Origin: Paenilisteria newyorkensis
GTDB lineage: Bacteria; Bacillota; Bacilli; Lactobacillales; Listeriaceae
Assembly: GCF_000766145.1 (NCBI RefSeq)
Contig: NZ_JNFB01000010.1
Coordinates: 1 to 64,000, forward strand
Direction: 5' to 3'
Length of the DNA stretch: 64,000 nt
Shown here: positions 16,014-24,604 of the stretch, piece after piece
Position numbering within the stretch: the first letter of the stretch is position 1
How the letters are laid out: every line of letters starts with the position of its first letter
The notes under the pieces: model-generated
Told to the model about the DNA's origin: nothing
Databases searched by the model: none
Seen by the model: only the letters and a program-made list of their open reading frames with translations
Position numbers and translations under genes: made by a program

Positions 16014-16961
16014 ATGTTAGAAATGAAGAAAAAGACGATGGGTTTTGTCAATAGTCATAAGGAAAACGAGAAGAGAATTGCGTTGTTACCTGAACATATC
16101 ACGACTATTACGAATGCAGATCAGCTTTTTTTCGAAACAGGGTATGGTGAGGTTTTGGGGATAGAAGATGGGGAATACATGGCGCTTGGCTGTCATGTTC
16201 AGTCGCGAGCGGACGTGCTCCGTCAAGATATTATTTGCGAGCCGAAGATCGGTGACTCCGAATTTCTAAGCCAATTACAAAAAGGTCAGACGATATTTGG
16301 CTGGGTGCACGCGGAACAAAATAAGGATATCGCGAATAAATTGGTGGAATCAGGGGTGAAAGCCTACGCTTGGGAGAATATGGACTACATGAATCGCCAT
16401 TGTTTCTGGATCAATAATGAGCTGGCAGGCGAGGGTGCGATTATGCATGCGTACCAACTGATTGGCGAGATGCCTTACAATACAAAAGTGGCGATTTTGG
16501 GGCGTGGTAATGTATCTCATGGTGCACAGAAAATACTGCAAAACTTAGGCGCCGAAGTTCATATTTATAATCGTAATCAAGAAGCCTTATTTCAAGAGGA
16601 ATTACCGCAATATGATGTGATTATCAATGCGATTTTATGGGATTTGAAACGAACAGATCATATTATGTATCGAAAAGATTTACAGCGTTTGAAGAAAAAT
16701 GCAATTATTATCGATGTGAGTTGTGATCGGGCGGGCGCCATTGAAACGAGTATTCCAACGACGATTGCGAATCCGACATATACGGTCGACGGGATTTTAC
16801 ACTATGTAGTCGATCATACGCCGAGCCTACTTTACAGAACCGCGTCGCATTCGATTTCCACAGAAATAGCGAAATATGTAGATGATTTGATCGAAAGTAG
16901 AGCCAATGCCACGCTTGAAGCTAGTGTTGTTACGGTGGTGATGGACTCAATTTATAGATAA
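16014..16961 (+). CDS. ceo: N5-(carboxyethyl)ornithine synthase
   Basis: NADP-dependent enzyme that condenses pyruvate with the side-chain amine of ornithine (or lysine) to give N5-(1-carboxyethyl)-ornithine; known from Lactococcus lactis. It belongs to the alanine dehydrogenase/PNT family. FVNSHKENEKRIALLPE, the ETGYGEVLGI block, IFGWVHAEQN, ILGRGNVSHGA (NADP-binding) and IIDVSCDRAGAIETS follow the lactococcal enzyme closely as I recall it. 315 residues. The start is ATG 16014, since GGAGGT (16001-16006) gives a 7-nt spacer and covers the upstream ATG at 15999. It stands alone between terminators. Its role in the cell is unclear. Confidence 0.85.
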   Translation: MLEMKKKTMGFVNSHKENEKRIALLPEHITTITNADQLFFETGYGEVLGIEDGEYMALGCHVQSRADVLRQDIICEPKIGDSEFLSQLQKGQTIFGWVHAEQNKDIANKLVESGVKAYAWENMDYMNRHCFWINNELAGEGAIMHAYQLIGEMPYNTKVAILGRGNVSHGAQKILQNLGAEVHIYNRNQEALFQEELPQYDVIINAILWDLKRTDHIMYRKDLQRLKKNAIIIDVSCDRAGAIETSIPTTIANPTYTVDGILHYVVDHTPSLLYRTASHSISTEIAKYVDDLIESRANATLEASVVTVVMDSIYR

Positions 16962-16971
16962 ATAAATGCAT

Positions 16972-17023
16972 AAACCCCGATTATAGGCCCTGATTCATAA
17001 GGTGGGCGTTATAGTCGGGGTTT
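16972..17023 (+). terminator. Terminator between ceo and the opposite-strand peptide gene
   Basis: AAACCCCGATTATA (16972-16985) pairs with TATAGTCGGGGTTT (17010-17023). The structure can serve both strands: it is 10 bp past ceo and 14 bp past the stop of the convergent small gene. Confidence 0.8.
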
Positions 17024-17036
17024 CTGTTTGTTTTGA

Positions 17037-17126
17037 TTAGCCAGCACGGTTAACTTCCTTAGCCATTTTTGCAGGGTCTACAAGTGTCTCGCCAATCGCT
17101 GTAATTACTTGCCAGAATTTTTTCAT
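17037..17126 (-). CDS. Small unknown peptide gene (29 residues)
   Basis: On the minus strand an ATG at 17126-17124 opens a 29-residue frame starting MKKFWQVITAIGET and ending KEVNRAG, with TAA at 17039-17037. AAAGGAG (17142-17136) lies 9 nt before the ATG, and a perfect TATAAT (17158-17153) lies upstream. The peptide could form an amphipathic helix (KKFWQVITAIGETLV) with a charged tail. It resembles no family I can name; membrane-active or signalling peptides are possible. It is too short for normal gene callers, but the ribosome binding site, -10 and flanking terminator support it. Confidence 0.65.
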   Translation of the reverse strand: MKKFWQVITAIGETLVDPAKMAKEVNRAG

Positions 17127-17348
17127 ATTCAACAGCTCCTTTCCTAATTCCATTATAGCCTGTGCGCATGGGAGTTTCCCGCGATTTAAATAACAATTTA
17201 CTAAGAATATCTTACAGTTTTATCATAATTATTGTAAGGATTGAAAATTTACATGCAAAATACAGGATCGATACACATTCTCAAACAACGCTTAACATTG
17301 CTGCGCTAAACTGGTGTGGTAAGTGAAATGGAGGGGGATTGAGAAACG

Positions 17349-19769
17349 GTGAAAAAGTGGAAATCAGGGTTTGTTTATTTATTGGTGGCGCTTATATTGG
17401 TTCAAATCGGGGTTAGTTATATCCCATTTGGAAATGTGGTGAAGGCGGAGGGCGTTGCGGGAGAGACGCTTATCGCGAAAGAATCTAGTTGGAAATATTG
17501 GGATCAGGGTACATATCCAGGTGATACGTGGCGTGACGGGACGTTTGATGATACTGCTTGGAAATCTGGAAAAGGGGCGCTGGGTTACAATCCGAAAAAT
17601 GCGGATATTAAGATAAATACAACGATTTCTTACGGTACGGATGAGGACAAGAAATATCCAGTTTCCTTTTTTAGAAAGAATTTTGAGGTGAAGGGTTCGG
17701 ACAAGTACTTGCGTGCGAATTTGGCGCTGAAAGCTGATGATAGTGCGGTTGTTTATATGAACGGGAAAGAAGTGAAGCGGGTGCGACTCGCGGATGGAGC
17801 GATTAATTTCGTGGATTATTCGGGGCAGCAGAGTTCGGATGCGGTGGAATATGAGGGAATTAAGCTCGGCGCGATTCCGCTTGTGGAAGGGACGAACACG
17901 ATTGCCGTTGCGGTTTTTCAGCAGAAGGGAACGAGCTCGGATGTGACGTTTGACGCGGAGTTGACGGGATTTGTGACGCCGGATGAGGTTGTGGCGGACG
18001 CGGATTATACGCCGAGCAAGATTGCGGTGACGTTCTTCGGGAACACCCAGACGCAAAAAGGTGTGACGTGGCATACGAAATCGGACGCGGGCTCGGACTT
18101 GCAATATGTGAAGGCGGTCGGGACGGGGGTTCCGAGTTTTGCGGGAGCGCAGACGGTGACGGGTAAAAGTGAGGCGAATGACGCTGCGATCGGCGGGTTC
18201 TCGCATCAAGTCGCAGCGAAGTATTTGGATTCGGGCACCACGTATTGGTATCGTGTCGGTGATAAGACGCGGGATAAATGGAGTGAGCCGGCCAAGTTTA
18301 CGACGCAGAAACGGAATACGAAGGCTTTTGATTTTTTATATGTGACGGATTCGCAGGGAAGTAGTGAGGAGGAGTATAGTTGGACGGACGCGACGCTGAA
18401 TAAAGGTTTCGCGATGTATCCGAACGCTGAATTTATTTTGCAAACGGGGGATTTGGTGAATACGTCATCGAGTCCAGCTGAATGGGGCTGGTTATTTGGC
18501 ACATCGCAAAAGTTGCTCAGCAATACGACGATAGCGGCGGCGACGGGGAACCATGACGCGTTCAACAATTCGTTCCGCCAACATTTCTACTATGATCATC
18601 CGGCGAATGCGAATAATTTGAATAAAGGCGTGTACTATTCGTTTGACTATGGTCCGGCGCATTTCATGATGCTAAACACGAACGATCAGGATTCGCGGGC
18701 GCTTGATCCGACGCAACTTGCTTGGCTGAAAGAGGATGCTAAAAAAGCGCGTGCGGACGGTGCAAAATGGCTGGTTGTCGCGTTTCATAAAGGGATTTAT
18801 ACGGTGGCGAGTCACATGACGGATACGGAAATCGTGACGCTGCGTGATCAATTAGCGCCAGTTTTTGATGAGCTGGGTATTGATATTGTGTTGCAGGGCC
18901 ACGATCACAGCTATTTCCGTTCGCAGCAAATGGATGGTAAGATGCCGATCGCGACGGATACTATTGGCAAAGTGGAGGATGACGGGATTTCGCGCGATGT
19001 CGATCCGGGCGGACAGAGCTACCATGTCATCAATACGAGTGGGTACAAGTTTTATCAGCCGCAATCGGAAAGTAATATGAGCGCTGCGGGCGTGTATCCA
19101 GCGAAGTACGCCCAACCGATGTTGCAAATGTTTGCTGGGATTAGTTTTACAGAGGATCGGTTCACGTATAAAGCCTACACGTATGACGCGAAATCGGCTC
19201 AAACTGCTCGTGCCACAACTGATGCGACGCTTTTCGATACGTATGGCATTTTGAAAACGGACAAGGCGCAGGCGGTCACCGCGGAAATCGATGCTTTGCC
19301 GACGACGATAGCGCTCACAGACGAGGCAGCCATTTTAGCCGCAAAAGCTGCGTACGATAATCTGGACGCGACATTGCAAAAATACGTTACGAATTATGCC
19401 GTTTTAACTGCAAAGTTGGCTGATTTGGAGGCCTTGAAAGTAGAGGAACCAACGCCGGAGCCGGAACAACCAGATCCAGACCCAGAAATTCCGACGCCAG
19501 AAAAACCGGTGAATCGGGAGCAACCAGAAATCCCGACATCACCAGAGACACCAACTGCGTCAGAGCAACTGACCGTCGTACAACCATTACCAAATCAAGT
19601 CGGCGCGGAATCTAAGCCAGTTGAGGCTAGCGCCGTTTCTGATGGCGATGCGAGTGAGCCCAATTTACCAACGACGGGAGATACAGACACGATGTGGGCA
19701 CTTGTGGTCCTCGGCGGAAGCCTCCTCGTTTTAGGCTCAGCGATTTTATGGCGACGCAAATTAAAATAA
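17349..19769 (+). CDS. LPXTG-anchored metallophosphoesterase (purple acid phosphatase-like)
   Basis: 806 residues, secreted and cell-wall bound. Signal peptide at about residues 1-34. A beta-sandwich domain (about 40-215) precedes a fibronectin-III/PAP N-terminal domain (about 220-320). The calcineurin-like phosphoesterase core is seen in TGDLVN, GNHDAF, FHKGIY and GHDHS. The first metal motif is DSQG rather than the common GDxH/GDxG. A helical domain (about 645-700, DALPTTIALTDEAAI) and a Pro/Glu-rich stalk follow. The sorting signal is LPTTG, a hydrophobic stretch and RRKLK, a sortase A substrate. GTG start with GGAGGGGGA before it. Likely an extracellular phosphatase or nucleotidase; the substrate is unknown. 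Confidence 0.88.
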   Translation: MKKWKSGFVYLLVALILVQIGVSYIPFGNVVKAEGVAGETLIAKESSWKYWDQGTYPGDTWRDGTFDDTAWKSGKGALGYNPKNADIKINTTISYGTDEDKKYPVSFFRKNFEVKGSDKYLRANLALKADDSAVVYMNGKEVKRVRLADGAINFVDYSGQQSSDAVEYEGIKLGAIPLVEGTNTIAVAVFQQKGTSSDVTFDAELTGFVTPDEVVADADYTPSKIAVTFFGNTQTQKGVTWHTKSDAGSDLQYVKAVGTGVPSFAGAQTVTGKSEANDAAIGGFSHQVAAKYLDSGTTYWYRVGDKTRDKWSEPAKFTTQKRNTKAFDFLYVTDSQGSSEEEYSWTDATLNKGFAMYPNAEFILQTGDLVNTSSSPAEWGWLFGTSQKLLSNTTIAAATGNHDAFNNSFRQHFYYDHPANANNLNKGVYYSFDYGPAHFMMLNTNDQDSRALDPTQLAWLKEDAKKARADGAKWLVVAFHKGIYTVASHMTDTEIVTLRDQLAPVFDELGIDIVLQGHDHSYFRSQQMDGKMPIATDTIGKVEDDGISRDVDPGGQSYHVINTSGYKFYQPQSESNMSAAGVYPAKYAQPMLQMFAGISFTEDRFTYKAYTYDAKSAQTARATTDATLFDTYGILKTDKAQAVTAEIDALPTTIALTDEAAILAAKAAYDNLDATLQKYVTNYAVLTAKLADLEALKVEEPTPEPEQPDPDPEIPTPEKPVNREQPEIPTSPETPTASEQLTVVQPLPNQVGAESKPVEASAVSDGDASEPNLPTTGDTDTMWALVVLGGSLLVLGSAILWRRKLK

Positions 19770-19778
19770 GGATAAATC

Positions 19779-19818
19779 AAGAGTTGGCGCCGATTGTGGT
19801 CTGCCAACTCCTTTTTTA
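19779..19818 (+). terminator. Terminator of the phosphoesterase gene
   Basis: GAGTTGGC (19781-19788) pairs with GCCAACTC (19803-19810), followed by CTTTTTT. Confidence 0.85.
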
Positions 19819-19934
19819 ATACTAATAAATGTAAAACTAGGTTTAAGGCAAAAATATAACGGGAAAATCTCAAGTATATATCAAATTACCTATTTTTAAT
19901 GATCGACAAAATCAGCAAAAGGGAGGAATCAACA

Positions 19935-21053
19935 ATGGTGAACAGCAAACGATTAGTGGACACGTTTATCGAGCTTGTCCAAATCGACTCAGAAACGAAA
20001 CATGAAGGGAATTTTCAAGCATTTTTAAAAACACGATTTCAGTCGCTAGGCCTTGAGGTAAAAGAAGATGACACGATGTCAAAAACGGGTTTTGGCGCTA
20101 ATAATTTAGTATGCCGACTACCTGCGACTACCGACGCCGACGCGATTTTCTTTTCTTGTCACGTGGATACGGTTACACCAGGCGTGGGTATCAAATCGCA
20201 AATCAAAGATGATATTATTTATTCCGATGGCACGACGATTTTAGCGGCCGATGATAAGGCTGGTATCGCGATTATGCTGGAAACCATCCAGTTAATCAAG
20301 GAAAATAACACCCCCCACGGCACGCTCGAATTTGTGCTGTCAGTCGGGGAAGAGAGCGGTTTAATCGGCATTAAAGCCTTTGATATGAGCGCACTTACCG
20401 CGAATTATGGTTTTGTCCTTGACACAGGTGGCCCGGTCGGAAGCATTACAGTTGGCAGCCCGACGCATGCAGGCCTGGAAATCGAGATTCACGGAACCGC
20501 GGCACACTCTGGAATCGAGCCTGAAAAAGGAATCTCAGCCCTTGAGATCGCCGCAAAAGCAATTTCTCAGATGAAACTAGGCCGTATCGATTTTGAAACG
20601 ACCGCAAATATTGGTATAATTAAAGGTGGAACTGCGACGAACATCGTGATGGAACACGTGCGGATGGTTGCAGAAGTTAGGTCGATCAACAGCAAGTCCT
20701 GCGAGACGCAAATACAGCACATGAAAGACTTATTCGAAAAAACGACAGCAGAAATGGGTGGCGCGATTACAATAAAAGTAGAGATGAAGTACGGCGGTTA
20801 CCACTTCGATGCCGAAACGAACGTCGTCAAAATCGCAACGCAAGCGATGGCAACGCTCGGTATGACAGCAAAGCACGAAACAAGCGGTGGTGGCAGTGAC
20901 GCCAACATTTTTAACGAACAAGGAAAAGAAACAACCAACTTATCGATTGGCTATGAAAAAATTCACACCGTTCACGAGTATATTCCTATTCGCGAACTAG
21001 AAAAAGCGACGGCATTAGCATACGAAATTGTGAAACACGTGGCATCGAAATAA
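19935..21053 (+). CDS. M20-family peptidase, PepT-like
   Basis: Cytoplasmic two-zinc aminopeptidase of the tripeptidase T branch (372 residues). Metal and active-site motifs are in order: SCHVDTV, LAADDKAGIA, VGEESGLIG (catalytic Glu-Glu), DTGGP and a C-terminal HTVHEYI. The dimerisation domain begins near HAGLEIEIHGTAAHSG. The start is ATG 19935 with GGGAGG 8 nt before it; an upstream in-frame ATG at 19899 has no ribosome binding site. It resembles Bacillus YqjE. Peptide substrates are not known. Confidence 0.88.
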   Translation: MVNSKRLVDTFIELVQIDSETKHEGNFQAFLKTRFQSLGLEVKEDDTMSKTGFGANNLVCRLPATTDADAIFFSCHVDTVTPGVGIKSQIKDDIIYSDGTTILAADDKAGIAIMLETIQLIKENNTPHGTLEFVLSVGEESGLIGIKAFDMSALTANYGFVLDTGGPVGSITVGSPTHAGLEIEIHGTAAHSGIEPEKGISALEIAAKAISQMKLGRIDFETTANIGIIKGGTATNIVMEHVRMVAEVRSINSKSCETQIQHMKDLFEKTTAEMGGAITIKVEMKYGGYHFDAETNVVKIATQAMATLGMTAKHETSGGGSDANIFNEQGKETTNLSIGYEKIHTVHEYIPIRELEKATALAYEIVKHVASK

Positions 21054-21140
21054 TTGCCCACAAGCTAGGAAGTCGCGACATAAACAGCACCTTTCATAGA
21101 CGAAAATCACGGTAAGACTAATCAGATAGAAGGTGTTTAA

Positions 21141-21980
21141 ATGAAACATTTAGTGAAACAATTTTTACTCGTAGCAGTTTCCATTGCGCTTATCGGTGCA
21201 AGTATTAATCTTTTTCTCGCGCCGCATCATATCGCAGCGGGTGGCGTGACGGGTATCGGGATTTTGGCCGAACAAGCACTTGGAATTCCAATCGCGATGA
21301 CCGTACTCGTTCTAAACGTCATCATGCTTATCCTAGCCTTTATTTTCTTAGGACGCGCCGTATTTGTCCGCTCATTCCTTGGAAGCCTACTTTTGCCACT
21401 ATCCTTGGCAGTTATTCCAGAAGTTATGCTAGCGCAAGATCGCCTGCTATCCGTTATTTTCGGTAGTATGATTTTTGCGATTGGTGTTGCGATTCTGTAC
21501 CGCATCGAGGCTTCTAGTGGCGGGACAACGATTCCACCGCTGATTCTCAAGAAATATTTTAATCTGAACACATCGCTTGGCCTCTTTTTAGTCGATACGA
21601 TTATTGTTATTTTCAATATTTTCATATTCGGCGTCGAAGAGTTTCTATTCGCCATACTCTCACTTATTTTAGTTGCCATTATTATGAATTATTTAGAAAC
21701 AGGCCTCAAGAAACGCAAAGCCGTGATGATTATGAGCGATCACAAAATAGAAGAAATCAAGGAAGGCTTGCTAAAAGAAATGGGGCGTGGTGTCACTGTT
21801 TTCAATGTGTCAGGGGGATACAGTGGTAGCGAAAAAACGATGCTGATGGTCGTTTTGGAAACACGCGAATATCAAACCATCCTGAAAGTTATCAATTCTT
21901 TAGACAAGAAAGCTTTTGTCATTGCTTACACGGTATCTGAAGTACACGGACTCGGCTTCAGTTATCATACAATTGAATAA
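21141..21980 (+). CDS. YitT-family membrane protein (DUF161/DUF2179)
   Basis: 279 residues with five or six hydrophobic segments in the first 190 residues (SINLFLAPHHIAAGGVTGIG is the family's hallmark). A soluble C-terminal DUF2179 domain follows from about 195 (KAVMIMSDHKIEEIKEGLL, GGYSGSEKTMLM). YitT proteins are common in Firmicutes; their transport or signalling role is not established. AAGGTG precedes the ATG. Confidence 0.88.
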   Translation: MKHLVKQFLLVAVSIALIGASINLFLAPHHIAAGGVTGIGILAEQALGIPIAMTVLVLNVIMLILAFIFLGRAVFVRSFLGSLLLPLSLAVIPEVMLAQDRLLSVIFGSMIFAIGVAILYRIEASSGGTTIPPLILKKYFNLNTSLGLFLVDTIIVIFNIFIFGVEEFLFAILSLILVAIIMNYLETGLKKRKAVMIMSDHKIEEIKEGLLKEMGRGVTVFNVSGGYSGSEKTMLMVVLETREYQTILKVINSLDKKAFVIAYTVSEVHGLGFSYHTIE

Positions 21981-22015
21981 AAACTAAGTGTATAACAAAA
22001 CGGGGGGGATTAATC

Positions 22016-23179
22016 ATGAATCCAGTTACAGCTTTTACGATTATTATGCTCATTTGGGCGATCAGTGATTTCGTTTCCAAAAAAACCAAGTCACTTATTT
22101 CATCACTACTTGTAGCATCCATCATTTTCTTGGTGGGCTTTAAAACAAATATATTTCCAGAAGACCTACTTAGCAGTTCATCACTACTCGCGCTAGGCCA
22201 GACGGTTGTCGGATTTATCATCGTTCATATCGGAACCATGATTAGCCTCGACGAACTCAAAAAACAATGGAGAACCGTTGTGATTGGCGTCGCTGCAGTA
22301 CTTGGTATCGCCGCATTCCTTTTCCTCATCGGCTCGTTTTTCTTAGACGAGAACTTCGTCATTGCTGCCATTGGTGCGATCAGCGGCGGAACCATTTCGG
22401 TCATTATTGTACAAGAATCCGCGCTAGCATCAGGCTTACTACTTGTAGCCGTTTTCCCAGTTCTGATCGCTGCGTTCCAGGGCTTAATCGGTTTCCCGCT
22501 GACATCCCTTATTTTGCGCAAAGAAGCCAACCGTATCAAAGGAGAATATCGGGCTGGGAACATTCAAACAGAAAAAGCAGAAGTCCATCATGATGAAGCG
22601 AAAACGATGATGCCAAAAGCGTTACAAACAACGGCAGGAACCCTATTCGTAGTCGGCGTTGTCGTGATGCTGTCCATCTACATTGATACCATCACAAACG
22701 GCGTTCTAAACACGTTCGTAGTCGCGCTATTATTCGGTATCGCCCTACGCGCATTCGGCGTCATCAAACCAAACATCCTAAGCGGCATCGATGCATACGG
22801 CCTAATGATGCTGGCCATCCTAATCATCATTTTTGGCCCACTAGCTACATCTTCCGTCGATGACCTCGTTGCCCTTATTGGCCCACTTTGCATCGCATTC
22901 GCAATCGGCGTAAGCGGGAGTGTCGTATTCTCAGCTGTCATGGGAAAAATCCTTGGCTACAGCGTTTCGATGTCGATCGCAATCGGCCTCACGACGCTAT
23001 ACGGCTTCCCAGGAACCATGATTTTGAGTCAGGAAGCCGCGAGAAGTGTTGGTGAAAACGAACAAGAAATCGCGGCAATCGAAGGCCAAATTTTACCGAA
23101 AATGATCATCGCAGGTTTTTCAGCAGTAACGATAACCTCCGTCGTGCTCACAAGTATTCTAGCGGAACTGATTCACTAA
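22016..23179 (+). CDS. Integral membrane protein, probable transporter, unassigned family
   Basis: 387 residues with about ten hydrophobic segments and Gly/Ser-rich motifs such as AISGGTISVIIVQESALASG and the later TTLYGFPGTMILSQEAARSVG. This pattern of two Gly-rich half-repeats is seen in secondary transporters of the GltS/2-keto-gluconate permease type, but I cannot assign the family. A soluble loop (about 170-200) divides the halves. A ribosome binding site GGGGGGGA precedes the ATG. It lies directly before a glutamate decarboxylase relic, which may be coincidence. Confidence 0.6.
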   Translation: MNPVTAFTIIMLIWAISDFVSKKTKSLISSLLVASIIFLVGFKTNIFPEDLLSSSSLLALGQTVVGFIIVHIGTMISLDELKKQWRTVVIGVAAVLGIAAFLFLIGSFFLDENFVIAAIGAISGGTISVIIVQESALASGLLLVAVFPVLIAAFQGLIGFPLTSLILRKEANRIKGEYRAGNIQTEKAEVHHDEAKTMMPKALQTTAGTLFVVGVVVMLSIYIDTITNGVLNTFVVALLFGIALRAFGVIKPNILSGIDAYGLMMLAILIIIFGPLATSSVDDLVALIGPLCIAFAIGVSGSVVFSAVMGKILGYSVSMSIAIGLTTLYGFPGTMILSQEAARSVGENEQEIAAIEGQILPKMIIAGFSAVTITSVVLTSILAELIH

Positions 23180-23185
23180 ACACCC

Positions 23186-23221
23186 AAAACAGAGAAGGCC
23201 ACGCGGTTCTTCTCTGTTTTT
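23186..23221 (+). terminator. Terminator of the transporter gene
   Basis: AAAACAGAGAAG (23186-23197) pairs perfectly with CTTCTCTGTTTT (23209-23220). Confidence 0.9.
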
Positions 23222-23236
23222 ACGTACTAATTAAGT

Positions 23237-24110
23237 TTGCCAGCATCCAAAAGAGGCTATGGTGCAAAGAATATATTAAAAAGAAGTTGGATAAAAATGG
23301 CGTTACTTGGTGGTAATAAAAAAGACTCGAAGCACGATGGAATAGGATTATTTTACGGAGAAGGATTATCCGAACAGTCACTTCCGCGTTACGTAATACC
23401 AGCAGATACGATAGACGAGAACGCCGATCAACGCGACGAATTCATCGGTACATCGACAGTCGGTTCCTCCGAAGCCTGCATGCTAGGCGGAATGGCCGCA
23501 CTTTTTCGTTGGAAACAACAAGCCCGCAATCTCGGCTTAGATATGAGCAAGCGTCCAAACATGATTATTTCATCCGCATATCAAGTCGTTTGGGAGAAAT
23601 TCGGCGTCTACTGGGATATCGAATTACGCAAAGTTACAGTGACCAAAGAATGCCTCGCGCTCGATCCCGATAAAGCAATAGCTCTCATCGATGACTACAC
23701 CATCTGCGTCGTCGGCATCATGGTTTTGACTTATACCGGCCGTTACGATGACATCAAAGCGCTAGACGCCGCAATCACGACCTATGATAAAACAAGTAAG
23801 GTAAAAGTCTATATCCACGTGGACGCCGCGTCAGGAAGCTTATACACCCCGTTCATGGAAGCAGAGCTAGAATGGGATTTCCACCTCGATAACGTCAAAT
23901 CCATCAACACATCCGGCCACAAATACGGTCTCGTTTACCCCGGCGTTGGTTGGGTAGTGTGGAAAGACAAAGCATGGCTATCAATTTTTAACGTCCAGCC
24001 ATTCTCATCGTCGCTTGGCCCCTAAAAGAAGGCACCGATGTCAAATGGGACTTATACGATCTATCCGATTTCCTACGGCTTCACCCACTAAGCGCCCAGC
24101 AGCCTGATAA
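23237..24110 (+). pseudogene. Glutamate decarboxylase (gadB-like) relic
   Basis: The frame carries unmistakable GAD blocks: SLPRYVIPA, GTSTVGSSEACML, YIHVDAASGSLYTPF and SGHKYGLVYPGVGWVVWKDK with the PLP lysine. About 60 residues that should lie between SLPRYVIPA and GTSTVGSSEA are missing, and the N-terminus does not match. The frame stops at 24023-24025. A later GAD-like piece (VKWDLYDLSDFLR, about 24045-24090) is in another frame with most of the C-terminal third lost. Several independent deletions and a frameshift make it non-functional. In other Listeria, GAD serves acid resistance. Confidence 0.85.
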
Positions 24111-24253
24111 ATACTCATTAGCGTCGTTAAAAGTTCCGCTCCGGTACTCGCTTTTGCCTAGCTACTAAGCATTTGTCGGGCTGCTGGGGTTAGGTATTCC
24201 AAATCAGGATTTTATAAGGAGTCGTGTTTTTTTGAGAAAAAACTCGAAATCGC

Positions 24254-24282
24254 TTGACGCGGGGGCTGAAACATGTTTTAAT
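24254..24282 (+). promoter_or_regulatory. Promoter of tRNA-Asp
   Basis: TTGACG at 24254-24259, a 17-nt spacer and TTTAAT at 24277-24282 place the start about 25 nt before the tRNA. Confidence 0.7.
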
Positions 24283-24313
24283 AAGGGAGTGCCAAAAATG
24301 GTGCAGCTTGAAA

Positions 24314-24386
24314 GGTTCCGTGGTGTAGGGGTTAACATGCCTGCCTGTCACGCAGGAGATCGCGGGTTCAAATCCCGTCGGGACCG
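24314..24386 (+). tRNA. tRNA-Asp (GTC)
   Basis: A 73-nt cloverleaf. The acceptor stem GGTTCCG (24314-24320) pairs with CGGGACC (24379-24385) through one G-U pair, with discriminator G. The anticodon stem CCTGC/GCAGG encloses loop CTGTCAC with anticodon GTC (24347-24349). The T-arm is GCGGG TTCAAAT CCCGT. No CCA is encoded. It is solitary, not part of a tRNA cluster. Confidence 0.95.
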
Positions 24387-24395
24387 TCAAATAAG

Positions 24396-24446
24396 AATCG
24401 CGTTTTGTTTAGGATTTCATATCCTAGACAAGACGCGATTTTTTAT
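24396..24446 (+). terminator. Terminator of tRNA-Asp
   Basis: A 20-bp stem (24396-24415 with 24421-24440, two G-U pairs) is followed by TTTTTATT. Between it and 24604 only a weak TATACT -10 (24532-24537) is visible. Confidence 0.9.
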
Positions 24447-24604
24447 TATGCCAACGTTTAAAAGACACAAAATGTTCAACTGGATGCCGTGAGAATTCCG
24501 TATTTATAGAACATTAGCCTAAATTTCTGCTTTATACTTGCAATTAAGCAGTTTGGTTGAGATATGCGAACCATCCTGTAAACTTAATGAGAGTAGGAAT
24601 AGAA

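Noticed and set aside
17379-18209. 276-residue minus-strand open frame opposite the phosphoesterase gene
   Set aside because: Basic, low-complexity shadow of the coding strand without start signals.
21087-21140. CACCTT near 21090 could pair with the ribosome site AAGGTG of the YitT gene
   Set aside because: Only six pairs across a loop of about 40 nt; too weak to claim as regulation.
24190-24390. Minus-strand open frame across tRNA-Asp (contains TGFEPAISCVTG)
   Set aside because: It is the antisense of the tRNA, a known false protein in databases; it has no ribosome binding site.
24232-24492. Plus-strand open frame over tRNA-Asp
   Set aside because: It spans the tRNA promoter, tRNA and terminator, so it is not a gene.
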